From: an uncultured Bacteroidota bacterium
GTDB taxonomy: Bacteria > Bacteroidota > Bacteroidia > Bacteroidales > P3
DNA: 64,000 nucleotides
Assembly: GCA_902778925.1 (NCBI GenBank)
Contig: CACYZN010000001.1
Location: 62,001-126,000, forward strand
Direction of reading: 5' to 3'
Of the stretch, positions 25,087-33,081 are shown in pieces. Under the pieces are notes generated by a model. That model had not been told where the DNA came from. It worked only from the letters and a program-made list of their open reading frames with translations, and ran no database searches. Both the position numbers and the translations under genes were made by a program. The first letter of the stretch is position 1, and every line of letters starts with the position of its first letter.

Positions 25087-26124
25087 ATGAAGACTTCGAA
25101 AGTAATAACCCTCACAATGGTAGCCTTGGCACTGTGCGCCTCGCCGGCCCTGGCACAACGTGGCGGAAGCCGAGGCGGTGGCGGAAGCCACAGTGGCGGT
25201 GGCCACAGCAGTTCGATGAGTAGCAGTCGCGGCAGCTCAAGCAGCATGGGTAGCAGTCGCAGCAGCTCAAGCAGCAGCCGCAGCTCAAGCAGCTTCAGTA
25301 GCAGCCGTAGCTCAAGCAGCACCCGCAGCAGTGCAAGCAACGTGGGCAGCAGCCGCAGCGCAAGCCGCAGCACTGCCACCTACGGTAGCCACAACAGTGG
25401 CCGAAGCGTCGGCAGTAGCGTTGGCGAACGCGGCGCAGGCAGCAGCTCGCGCAACGATGGTGTGCGTGGCAGCTCGTCGTTCCGCAACGCTCGCCAAGCC
25501 GGTGTGACGTCGGGCCACTCGGGAGCTCGCGGTGGTTCCGTGGCCGCTCGCACAGGTCACCATTCCGGAGCCCGCAGCAGTGCCCCCAGCGCTTCGCCCC
25601 GCACCAGCCCCGGCATGGGTCACGACCGCGGCTATGCCCGCCCCGGCCGCCCCGGTGGCTACGTGCCCCCCGCAGCACGTCCCATCCACCCTGCCCCCTA
25701 TTTCCACCACCCCTGGCACGGCTACGTGGTACATTGCCACCCCATCTTCTGGGATCCCATACCTCCCCGCCCCTGGTACTGGCCCGGCTTCTGGCACTAT
25801 TGCCACAGCTACTGGTATGACTACCATGTGACCGATGTGGTTGTGGTGCACGACTACGTGCAGAAGACCTACAACGTGGACATGATTACCTACGGCATCA
25901 GCGGCGACATCATGTACGCCATCGTCCGCGACGGCGGCAGCACCTACCTGCAGGTCTACGACAACAACGACCGCCTGCTGGCCGAGCAGAAAATCAACAA
26001 GAGATACTGCAACATGGTAATCGACGCCGAGAACGGAGGCTGCTGGATCTCGAAGAAAAACAACAAAGACCCCCTTCTCTTCATCTGGGCCGACGGCCAA
26101 CTGCTGATATACGAAGAAGACTAA
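25087..26124 (+). CDS. Secreted Ser/Gly/His-rich low-complexity protein
   Basis: 345 residues with a clear signal peptide (MKTSKVITLTMVALALCASPALA). Residues 25-190 are low complexity: RGG, then SSS-R repeats, then Gly/Arg/Ser/His. A Pro/His/Trp/Tyr-rich stretch follows (HPAPYFHHPWHGY, PPRPWYWPGFWHYCHSYW). The last 90 residues look like an ordered domain ending in CWISKKNNKDPLLFIWADGQL. Function unknown; it is probably an exported protein, and the His-rich part could bind metal. A strong terminator follows. It returns to the GC content of the core genome. Confidence 0.75.
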   Translation: MKTSKVITLTMVALALCASPALAQRGGSRGGGGSHSGGGHSSSMSSSRGSSSSMGSSRSSSSSSRSSSSFSSSRSSSSTRSSASNVGSSRSASRSTATYGSHNSGRSVGSSVGERGAGSSSRNDGVRGSSSFRNARQAGVTSGHSGARGGSVAARTGHHSGARSSAPSASPRTSPGMGHDRGYARPGRPGGYVPPAARPIHPAPYFHHPWHGYVVHCHPIFWDPIPPRPWYWPGFWHYCHSYWYDYHVTDVVVVHDYVQKTYNVDMITYGISGDIMYAIVRDGGSTYLQVYDNNDRLLAEQKINKRYCNMVIDAENGGCWISKKNNKDPLLFIWADGQLLIYEED

Positions 26125-26149
26125 CTCCACTTACAGCATAATCCACTCC

Positions 26150-26185
26150 AAGGAGCACCGCGCACAACGGTGCTCCTTCTTTTTT
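26150..26185 (+). terminator. Intrinsic terminator after the Ser/Gly-rich gene
   Basis: A perfect 11-bp stem (26150-26160 with 26168-26178), a 7-base loop and a run of six T at 26180-26185. Confidence 0.93.
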
Positions 26186-26220
26186 GCACAATAATAACGG
26201 AACCCTCTCGTTTTCTATAC

Positions 26221-27249
26221 ATGAAGACACTGAGCAAGACCCTTTTTGGTGGCCTCAAGGCTCTAGAGCGCCAACTGAAGCGTGACGAGTGGGCTACCGC
26301 CAAGTACACCATCATCCTCGACGAGAACACCTTCCAGCACTGCCTGCCACTGCTCATTTCTGGAGTCGAGGCACTACAGGAAGCCGAGTTTGTAGAGGTT
26401 CCTGCCGGCGAAGAATGTAAGAGCCTCGAGGTGGCGGCACAGGTATGGCAGACACTCATCGACGGCGGCGCCGACCGAAACCACGTGCTGGTCAATCTCG
26501 GAGGCGGCTCGGTGTGCGACCTTGGCGGCTTCGTGGCTGCCGGCTACATGCGCGGCATACGCCATATCAACATACCCACTACCCTGCTGGCCATGGTCGA
26601 CGCAGCCATCGGAGGCAAGACCGCCATCGACTTCGGCGGTATAAAAAACAGTATCGGCCACTTCTATCCGGCTTCGCTAACCATCATAGAACCAACCTTC
26701 GTAGCCACGCTACCACAAACCGAAGTTCTAAACGGGAAGATGGAGATGGTGAAGACGGCAGCCGTCACCAACCCTGACCTATACGCCGTATTACTCGCCA
26801 ACGACAGCATCCCCTTGAACGCCATCAAAGAGACGGTCCGTATCAAAGAAAGCATAGTCAAGGCCGACCCTTACGACCATGACATCAGGCATATACTGAA
26901 CTTTGGCCACACCTTTGGCCATGCCATCGAGGTGCACGCCCATCTGCCGCATGGCATAGCCGTAGGCATAGGCATGCTGGCCGCCATGTACCTCTCGGTG
27001 AAGAAGACTGGCCTCGAAAGCGCTATTTATCATGATTATTCTATGTGGCTCCGTCGGTATGTCGACATACCTCATTTTACACTGCACGACATCGAGCCCA
27101 TGCTCGACCTGATGCACCACGACAAGAAAAACGCTGCTGCAAGCACCCAATGCGTGCTTCTGCAGGCACTCGGTGCTGCCATGATAGATGTAGAAGTATC
27201 TGACAACGAGGTGCGCGACGCGCTCCTCAGCATCACTCGCCAGCCTTAG
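26221..27249 (+). CDS. aroB: 3-dehydroquinate synthase
   Basis: Second step of the shikimate pathway (DAHP to 3-dehydroquinate, NAD+ and metal dependent). It has 342 residues from the ATG at 26221; an in-frame upstream start would lie inside the preceding terminator. Motifs: NAD-binding GGGSVCDLGGFVAAGYMRGI, PTTLLAMVDAAIGGKTAIDF, and metal ligands in HILNFGHTFGHAIEV. Its end overlaps the convergent lysC end by 17 bases, so no separate terminator exists between them. Confidence 0.96.
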   Translation: MKTLSKTLFGGLKALERQLKRDEWATAKYTIILDENTFQHCLPLLISGVEALQEAEFVEVPAGEECKSLEVAAQVWQTLIDGGADRNHVLVNLGGGSVCDLGGFVAAGYMRGIRHINIPTTLLAMVDAAIGGKTAIDFGGIKNSIGHFYPASLTIIEPTFVATLPQTEVLNGKMEMVKTAAVTNPDLYAVLLANDSIPLNAIKETVRIKESIVKADPYDHDIRHILNFGHTFGHAIEVHAHLPHGIAVGIGMLAAMYLSVKKTGLESAIYHDYSMWLRRYVDIPHFTLHDIEPMLDLMHHDKKNAAASTQCVLLQALGAAMIDVEVSDNEVRDALLSITRQP

Positions 27250-28513
27250 CCGGTACAACCAATTGCTCTGTAGTACGGCTGCGTTGCTCGAGGAGCACCG
27301 GCCGGTCGACCACGATGCTGTCTATCACCTGCTGCGTGTAGTAGCGAATGGTGATTAGCTGCAGATTGTCGTTATATCTCACTCGGAACATAGACTTTAG
27401 CCTTTCCACAAGACGTCCTACCAACTGAGGGTTGTTGTCGATACAGATAGAGAAGCTCAAGGCCGAATTCTGCATCAAGTTCACCCGCACTCCCAGTTCG
27501 TTCAGCAGACCAAATATCACCTGCAGGTTGTCCTCGGCTATAAAAGAGTAGTCGCGCGGCAGGATGGAGAGCAGAATCTGGTCGTTGCGGAATATATACA
27601 GCGGGGTTTCAGGGCTGATAGCATGAAAGTCGCCAATGGCCGAACCCTCACTCTCGGGGGTGACGAAAGAGTTGACAAATAACGGTATGCCCTTGTTCTG
27701 CAGGGGCTTCACCGTCTTGGGGTGGATGACCGAGGCGCCATAGTAGGCGAGCTCAATAGCCTCGTTGTATGGTATCTGGCGTATCTTGACGGTATTATGG
27801 AAAAACTTGGGGTCGGCATTGAGGAAGCCCGGCACATCCTTCCAGATGGTCATGCTTTCCGCCCCGAGGCAGTTGGCAAGGATAGCGGCCGAGTAGTCGG
27901 AGCCCTCACGCCCCAAGGTGGTGGTTCCATGATTGTTGGAGGCGATAAAGCCTTGTGTGAGCACCACCTGGCATCCTTGCTTCTGCAGCACCTCGGCACT
28001 AAGATGCTTACTGCAGGCCCGACGGGTGGCTTCCCAATCCACACGACCTTCGCGGTAGTGGTCGTCGGTGATAATCAGCTGCCGTGCATCGGCCCACAAG
28101 GTACTGATACCATAGCTGTTGAGGTAGTGAGCGATGATGGTGGTGGACAACAGTTCGCCGTAGCTGACCACTTGGTCGTAGTTGTAGTTATAGTCGTCGG
28201 CCACAGGGTTGAGCGACGCTACCGTGTCGTCGAACTGCTGCAGCAGTGAGCGCACCTTGGCGACCAGGCTTTGGTCGTCGGCAATCAAGCCCTTGGCGAT
28301 ATCGAGGTGGTAGCTTTCCAGTTGCTGGCGCAGTTGGCTTGTCTCTGACGAGACCCCGGGCACCAGCTTCTCGAGCAGGTTGGTGGTCTTGCCCATGGCC
28401 GAGACTACCACCACCAACGGTTCGGCGCCCAGATGGCTTTGTACGATATGCGCCATGTTGCGCACGGCGTCGGCGCTGTTGACCGAGGCTCCGCCAAACT
28501 TAAAAACCCTCAT
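27233..28513 (-). CDS. lysC: Aspartate kinase, monofunctional
   Basis: First step of the aspartate family pathway (Lys, Thr, Met, diaminopimelate). It has 426 residues: the N-terminal kinase motif VFKFGGASV, VVVVSAMGKTTNLL, GREGSDYSAAILA, then C-terminal ACT-type regulatory sequence (SFIAEDNLQVIFGLLNELGVRVNLMQNSALSFSICID). There is no homoserine dehydrogenase fusion, unlike ThrA. Its start overlaps the smpB stop by four bases (ATGA), so the transcript runs smpB-lysC. Confidence 0.95.
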   Translation of the reverse strand: MRVFKFGGASVNSADAVRNMAHIVQSHLGAEPLVVVVSAMGKTTNLLEKLVPGVSSETSQLRQQLESYHLDIAKGLIADDQSLVAKVRSLLQQFDDTVASLNPVADDYNYNYDQVVSYGELLSTTIIAHYLNSYGISTLWADARQLIITDDHYREGRVDWEATRRACSKHLSAEVLQKQGCQVVLTQGFIASNNHGTTTLGREGSDYSAAILANCLGAESMTIWKDVPGFLNADPKFFHNTVKIRQIPYNEAIELAYYGASVIHPKTVKPLQNKGIPLFVNSFVTPESEGSAIGDFHAISPETPLYIFRNDQILLSILPRDYSFIAEDNLQVIFGLLNELGVRVNLMQNSALSFSICIDNNPQLVGRLVERLKSMFRVRYNDNLQLITIRYYTQQVIDSIVVDRPVLLEQRSRTTEQLVVPAKAGE

Positions 28514-28962
28514 GCCAGTTCCCTTTCCATATCGCGTCGCGAGTCCTTGGCCTTGATAGTCTCGCGCTTGTCGTAGTGGTGCTTACCTTTGGCCAAGGCA
28601 ATTGTCAACTTGGCACGGCCTTGGGGATTCACAAAGAGCATTTCGGGCACGATGGTGTAGCCACGCTCCTTGATGCGATTCTGCAATTTGCGCAGCTCGC
28701 GCCGGTTGAGCAGCAGCTTGCGGTCGCGCTTGGCCTGGTGCCCCCAATAGGAGCCGAACTTATACTCCGAGATATGCATGTCGCGCACGAACAACTCGTT
28801 GCCCACGAAGGTGCACCACGCGTCGCTCAGGTTGGCTTTACCCTCGCGTATGCTCTTTATCTCGCTCCCCATCAGCACCAACCCAGCCTGGTACTCGTCC
28901 ATGAGGAAGTACTCGTAGGCTGCCCGCTTGTTCTTGATCTCGATTATGTTCTTCTCTTCCAT
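28510..28962 (-). CDS. smpB: SsrA-binding protein
   Basis: Partner of tmRNA in ribosome rescue. It has 150 residues from MEEKNIIEIKNKRAAYEYF. Motifs GSEIKSIREGKANLSDAW and the C-terminal DKRETIKAKDSRRDMER tail are standard. An ATG two codons upstream (28968) is equally possible; the longer frame to 29064 includes the 11-bp repeat region and is unlikely. The tmRNA gene is not in this window. Confidence 0.96.
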   Translation of the reverse strand: MEEKNIIEIKNKRAAYEYFLMDEYQAGLVLMGSEIKSIREGKANLSDAWCTFVGNELFVRDMHISEYKFGSYWGHQAKRDRKLLLNRRELRKLQNRIKERGYTIVPEMLFVNPQGRAKLTIALAKGKHHYDKRETIKAKDSRRDMERELA

Positions 28963-29041
28963 ATGCATTGTTTCTAACGCAGACCGGGCCCTTTTATTGT
29001 ACTCCACATGGGAAAAGATGGCAACAATGCGCGTAACAAAC

Positions 29042-29063
29042 GAGCCGGACCTGATACGTACCA
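29042..29063 (-). repeat. GTCCG-type 11-bp array, short copy 3
   Basis: Two 11-bp units, GAGCCGGACCT and GATACGTACCA, match the units of the array at 57263-57317 (GAGTCGGACTT, AATACGGACCA). Only two clear units remain, upstream of smpB. Confidence 0.55.
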
Positions 29064-29090
29064 AGCCAGGAGAAAAAAAACGGTTTAAGA

Positions 29091-30059
29091 CTAGCTATAG
29101 TGCTCGGCGATTTGGTCGAGCACGGCGAGTGTGGCCTCGAGCGACGGGGTGCCGACCAATGCCAGACGGAAAGGCTTGAAGTTGAAGAGCCCACGGAAAT
29201 AGGCGCCATAGTGCTTGCGCATCTCGAACACGGCGGTGCGCTCGCCCTTGAATTCCACGGCTGCCAACAGGTGGCGGCGGCATACGGCCACACGCTCGGC
29301 CACGCCGATCTCGCGCTCGGGCTGGCCGTCGAAGGCACGCCGGCACTGCTCGAATATCCACGGGTTGCCTATGGCTCCGCGGCCTATGAGTATCCCGTCG
29401 ACGCCGTAGCGCCGCCTGGCCTCGACGGCCTGGGCCGCCGACGTGATGTCGCCGTTGCCGAAGATGGGTATATGTATGCGCGGGTTGTTCTTCACCTGGC
29501 CGATAAGGGTCCAGTCGGCCTCGCCACTGTACATCTGGGCCTTGGTGCGGCCATGTATGCTCAAGGCGGCGATGCCGGTGTCCTGCAGAGCCTCGGCGAA
29601 GTCGGCCACGTTGGTGCTCTCGGCGTTGTATGCCAGGCGGGTCTTGACGGTGACGGGCAGCGAGGCACGGCGCACCATAGCCTCGGTGATGTGCAGCATA
29701 CGCGGTATATCCTGCAGCATGCCCGAGCCGGCGCCGCGACCGGCCACCTTGCGCACCGGGCATCCCCAGTTGATGTCGACGAAGTCGGGCCGTGCCTGTT
29801 CCACCACATCGAGGCACCGCAACAGTTCGTCCTCGTCGGCGCCGAACACCTGTATGCCTATGGGTCGTTGACCGTCGGCGAAGCGCATCTTGCGCAGGCT
29901 CTTCTCGGCGTCGCGGTTCAGGGCCTCGGAAGCTATGAACTCGGTGATGAGAAGGTCGGCTCCGAAATCCTTGCAGAGCTCGCGGAAGGGGTAGTCGGTG
30001 ATGTCGTCCATGGGCGAAAGGCCCAGCAGACAGTCCTTTTCTGGCAGGTTGAGCGTCAT
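29091..30059 (-). CDS. tRNA-dihydrouridine synthase
   Basis: FMN enzyme that reduces uridines in the tRNA D-loop. It has 322 residues from the ATG at 30059. Family motifs: LGLSPMDDITDYPFR, INWGCPVRKVAGRGAGSGML with the catalytic Cys, ALSIHGRTKAQMYSG, and the FMN phosphate site IFGNGDI ... GVDGILIGRGAIGNPW. Which Dus subfamily applies is not decided by eye. The ackA terminator lies 16 bases upstream. Confidence 0.95.
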   Translation of the reverse strand: MTLNLPEKDCLLGLSPMDDITDYPFRELCKDFGADLLITEFIASEALNRDAEKSLRKMRFADGQRPIGIQVFGADEDELLRCLDVVEQARPDFVDINWGCPVRKVAGRGAGSGMLQDIPRMLHITEAMVRRASLPVTVKTRLAYNAESTNVADFAEALQDTGIAALSIHGRTKAQMYSGEADWTLIGQVKNNPRIHIPIFGNGDITSAAQAVEARRRYGVDGILIGRGAIGNPWIFEQCRRAFDGQPEREIGVAERVAVCRRHLLAAVEFKGERTAVFEMRKHYGAYFRGLFNFKPFRLALVGTPSLEATLAVLDQIAEHYS

Positions 30060-30074
30060 CGGCGGCGTAGGATA

Positions 30075-30110
30075 GAAAAAAGCCGACCGGCAACAGGTGC
30101 CAGTCGGCTT
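30075..30110 (-). terminator. Intrinsic terminator of ackA
   Basis: Read on the - strand, 30110-30099 pairs with 30091-30080 (12 bp including one G-U pair), followed by a T-run opposite the A-run at 30076-30080. It lies 17 bases beyond the ackA stop. Confidence 0.9.
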
Positions 30111-30126
30111 GATGGTGAAGTAGAGT

Positions 30127-31326
30127 TTACTTGGCAGTGACCAGACGGTAGGTGTCGCTGGCGATGACGAACTCCTCGTCGGTGGTAACCACCACGGTGG
30201 CCACCTTCGAGTCGGGGGTGCTGAGGATGACGTCCTCGCCCATGATCTTGTCGTTGAGCTCGAGGTCGACCTTGATGCCGAGGCACTCGAGGCCTTCGAG
30301 GATAGGACGGCGCATGAACCAGGCGTTCTCGCCGATACCGCCGGTGAAGAGCAGCAGGTCGCAGCCGCCCATCTCGGCCATGTAGCCGCCAATGTAGCGT
30401 TTGACGCGGAGGGCGAACATGTCGAAAGCATAGGTGGCGCGCTCATCGCCTGCATCGCGGCCGGCGCGGATGTCGCGCATGTCCTGCTTGTCGCCGCTGA
30501 TGCCTATGAGGCCACTCTGCTTGTAGAGCAGCTTGGTGAGGGCCTTGCTGTCGTAGCCCTGGTCCATGAGGTAGAGGATGACGCCGGGGTCGACGTCGCC
30601 GCAGCGCGAGCCCATGATGAGGCCTTCGAGGGCAGTCATACCCATCGTGGTGTCGAAGCTCTTGCCATGGTCGATGGCGGCAATCGAGGCGCCGCTGCCG
30701 AGGTGGCAGGAGATAATCTTGAGGTCGTTCCAGTCGCGGCCTATCATCTTGGCGGCCTTCTCGGCCACAAACTTGTGGCTGGTGCCGTGGAAGCCGTAGC
30801 GGCGTATGCCGTACTTCTCGTACATCTCGTAGGGCAGACCGTAGAGGAAGGTCTTGGGGGGCAGGGTGCTATGGAAGGCGGTGTCGAACACGACGGCTTG
30901 TGGCACGCCGGGGAGCACTTCGCGCATGGCATAGATACCGGCCAGGTTGCCCGGGGTGTGCAGCGGGGCCAGGTGCTCGAGGCTCTTGATCTGCTCGATG
31001 ACCTTGTCGGTCACCAGGGCGCTGTCCTTGAAGATTTCGCCACCGTGGGCCACGCGGTTGCCGACGGCGCCAATCTCCTTGAGGTCGCTGATGACACCAA
31101 TCTTGGGGTCGGTCAGTGCCTTGAGCACGATCTTGATGCCTTCGGTGTGGTTGGGGATAGGCAGCTGCTCGTAGTGCTTCTGGCCGTTCCACTTGTGGGT
31201 GAACTCGCCCATCTCCAGGCCGATACGTTCCAGCAGGCCTTTGGCCATCACGTTGGCATTGTTTGCCATGTCGACCAGCTGATACTTGATCGACGAACTT
31301 CCGCAGTTCAAAACTAATACTTTCAT
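30127..31326 (-). CDS. ackA: Acetate kinase
   Basis: Interconverts acetyl phosphate and acetate with ATP, a main energy step in fermentation. It has 399 residues. Motifs: MKVLVLNCGSSSIKYQL, VAHGGEIF, FDTAFHSTLPP, RRYGFHGTSHKFVA, SCHLGSGASIAAI, FTGGIGENAWFMR. No pta gene lies beside it in the window. It has its own promoter and terminator, so it appears monocistronic. Confidence 0.98.
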   Translation of the reverse strand: MKVLVLNCGSSSIKYQLVDMANNANVMAKGLLERIGLEMGEFTHKWNGQKHYEQLPIPNHTEGIKIVLKALTDPKIGVISDLKEIGAVGNRVAHGGEIFKDSALVTDKVIEQIKSLEHLAPLHTPGNLAGIYAMREVLPGVPQAVVFDTAFHSTLPPKTFLYGLPYEMYEKYGIRRYGFHGTSHKFVAEKAAKMIGRDWNDLKIISCHLGSGASIAAIDHGKSFDTTMGMTALEGLIMGSRCGDVDPGVILYLMDQGYDSKALTKLLYKQSGLIGISGDKQDMRDIRAGRDAGDERATYAFDMFALRVKRYIGGYMAEMGGCDLLLFTGGIGENAWFMRRPILEGLECLGIKVDLELNDKIMGEDVILSTPDSKVATVVVTTDEEFVIASDTYRLVTAK

Positions 31327-31388
31327 ATAACGTGTATATATTTGATTATTATTGCTCTATTACCAATTTGTTCTTCTTTGTTCCGCTT

Positions 31389-31420
31389 CAAAAGTACAAA
31401 AAAAAACAATACAGACCAAA
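31389..31420 (-). promoter_or_regulatory. Promoter of ackA
   Basis: On the - strand, TTTG at 31420-31417, a 20-base spacer and TACTTTTG at 31396-31389, 63 bases before the ackA ATG. Confidence 0.7.
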
Positions 31421-31587
31421 AATAATAGGTCTGTCTTGCTTTTTTTCTTTCCGGAAGGGATGTCGGCGCAGGCTGCAGCCGACTTCATACTGTGCGGGTT
31501 ACGTCGGGTTCAAGGCTTGTCGGGAGGAAAGAAAAATGCCGGCCCGGAATGGGGTCGGCACACTTTCTTGTCTCGCTGGGCGAAGGG

Positions 31588-31839
31588 TTACATGGCGTTG
31601 ACCTGACGCATGAGCTTCGACTTGAGATTCGAGGCTTTGTTCTTGTGGATGACGCTGCGTTTGGCCAGTTTGTCGATGATGGAGACCATCTTGGGCAGGC
31701 GCTCGGTGGCAGCGGTCTTGTCGCTGAGGGCGCGGAAGTCACGCAGAGCGTTGCGCATGGTCTTGGCGTAGTAACGGTTCTCTACTCTTCTTTTTTCGCT
31801 CGAGCGAATTCTTTTCTTTGCAGACTTGTGGTGTGCCAT
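31588..31839 (-). CDS. rpsT: 30S ribosomal protein S20
   Basis: 83 residues. MAHHKSAKKRIRSSEKRRVENRYYAKTMRNAL at the start and IHKNKASNLKSKLMRQVNAM at the end are the S20 pattern. The very basic composition and length are normal. It lies 41 bases downstream of tRNA-Glu on the same strand, and both probably use the promoter at 32019-31989. Confidence 0.97.
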   Translation of the reverse strand: MAHHKSAKKRIRSSEKRRVENRYYAKTMRNALRDFRALSDKTAATERLPKMVSIIDKLAKRSVIHKNKASNLKSKLMRQVNAM

Positions 31840-31880
31840 TTGTTTATTGTTTCTCTTTTTCTTATTTATTATCTTCTTCT

Positions 31881-31958
31881 TGGTACCGCGTGCGGGATTC
31901 GAACCCGCGATTTTAAGAATGAAAATCTTACGTCCTAGGCCGACTAGACGAACGCGGC
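31881..31958 (-). tRNA. tRNA-Glu (anticodon TTC)
   Basis: On the - strand the molecule begins GCCGCGTTCGTCTAG. The anticodon arm has TAAGA and TCTTA around the loop TTTTCAT (anticodon TTC), the T-arm is GCGGG-TTCGAAT-CCCGC, and the acceptor end is ACGCGGT-A with an encoded CCA. All four stems pair. Confidence 0.97.
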
Positions 31959-31988
31959 ATCGCTCTTTTTTCGTTCAAAAAGCGGGTG

Positions 31989-32019
31989 CAAAAGTACGAA
32001 CAATTTTGGACATGGCAAA
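31989..32019 (-). promoter_or_regulatory. Promoter of tRNA-Glu and rpsT
   Basis: On the - strand, TTTG at 32019-32016, a 19-base spacer and TACTTTTG at 31996-31989, 30 bases before the tRNA 5' end. Confidence 0.75.
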
Positions 32020-32056
32020 ATTTTTTTCAACCACTGTGGTTAATATCTTGCCGGCT

Positions 32057-32731
32057 TTATTCCTCATCTGCCTGGAAACGAAAGCCTAAGCGCTTGCCCG
32101 TCACTAGTGTTTTTTTGTCAAAATTTGTCCTCATCTCGCCTACTGAGACCAGCTTAACTTCGTCGTAGGGGGGGGTGAGAAGGTCAAAATTGGTGGTGTA
32201 TTCGATGGCCGATTCGACGATGCCTTGGACCGTCTCGGGGGTGATGACGGAGGTGTTGAAGTTGGTGTAGAGCATGCCCAGCTCGCGTTTGCCCTCGATG
32301 AAGTAGTGGCTTTCGTTGTTGACGAAGACGCGGCCTATCATGTAGCCGAGGTCGTTGTCGCGCTGGTAGGCGAAGCTGTCGGCCAGGAAGTTGTAGATGT
32401 GTATCACCCCGCAGTAGGAGCGGCGGGTGTCCTCGCGTATGTAGGGCGATTTCATGACCTGATGGTCGCGCGAGAATTCAAAGACGTTGGTGTGCATCAT
32501 GAAGAGCAGTATGTCGCCGGCGAACTTGACCTCGAACTCGAAGTCGCCACGGTCGGTGAATTCGAAGGCCACCTGCCGCCCTTCGCGCTGACACTCGGCG
32601 CGGAAGAGGCCGATGAGTTCGCGGGTGGTGGTGCGGAAGAGTTCGAAGGCTTCGCGGGTGGAGTGGAAGACGTCCTGCTTGAGATCGCTCTTATTGAATA
32701 CCAGCTCTTTGAGCTTTTCGTTTAGTTCCAT
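32057..32731 (-). CDS. Conserved hypothetical protein
   Basis: 224 residues from MELNEKLKELVFNKSDLKQDVF. It looks soluble, with no signal peptide or membrane helix. There is alternation of charged helices and strands (VAFEFTDRGDFEFEVKFAGDILLFMMHTNVFEF) and a conserved-looking HYFIEGKRELGMLYTNF. I do not recognise a named domain and give no function. I chose the ATG at 32731; a frame to 32800 exists but enters a Pro/Ser-rich non-homologous-looking stretch. The gene is divergent from the OmpA-type gene at 33082, with a palindromic repeat between them. Confidence 0.7.
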   Translation of the reverse strand: MELNEKLKELVFNKSDLKQDVFHSTREAFELFRTTTRELIGLFRAECQREGRQVAFEFTDRGDFEFEVKFAGDILLFMMHTNVFEFSRDHQVMKSPYIREDTRRSYCGVIHIYNFLADSFAYQRDNDLGYMIGRVFVNNESHYFIEGKRELGMLYTNFNTSVITPETVQGIVESAIEYTTNFDLLTPPYDEVKLVSVGEMRTNFDKKTLVTGKRLGFRFQADEE

Positions 32732-32823
32732 AGTGTACGGTTCGTTTCGGTTCTGGATACTATGCGATAACGAGGCCGGTGCAGTTTTAGTATGCGACAC
32801 CTGCAGAAAGGCTCCTCTCCGCT

Positions 32824-32964
32824 TCCGGTAGGGTATTTCTTATGTACTTCTTATGTATTTCTTATGTTGTATTTATGTTTAAAACATAAGAAATACATAA
32901 GAAATACATAAGAAGTACATTAAGAAATACCGGAGGGGAGCCGGAGAGGAGCCGGAGAGGAACT
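32824..32964. repeat. Palindromic 11-bp-unit element, copy 2
   Basis: Four TTCTTATGTAN-type units at 32837-32880 meet four ANTACATAAGA-type units at 32881-32925, the last with one inserted base. On the right the 11-bp step goes on as GGAGGGGAGCC, GGAGAGGAGCC, GGAGAGGAACT (32932-32964). The outer ends pair as CCGGTA and TACCGG. It lies between divergent genes. Confidence 0.9.
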
Positions 32965-33081
32965 GATTGTCAAGGTGGTGGCGGAAGGGGCCTGTGGCGG
33001 GGGTGCAGGTTTTTTTTCGCGAGAGGGCTGTGTTTGGGAAAAAAGTGTTATCTTTGCAATCGAAACTATCGACCGTTTGCT

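Noticed and set aside
28510-29064. Extended N-terminus of SmpB (34 extra residues)
   Set aside because: The extension is not SmpB-like and includes the 11-bp repeat units; the internal ATG gives the usual length.
29100-30140. 346-codon plus-strand frame opposite the dus gene
   Set aside because: Shadow of a strongly supported tRNA-dihydrouridine synthase on the minus strand.
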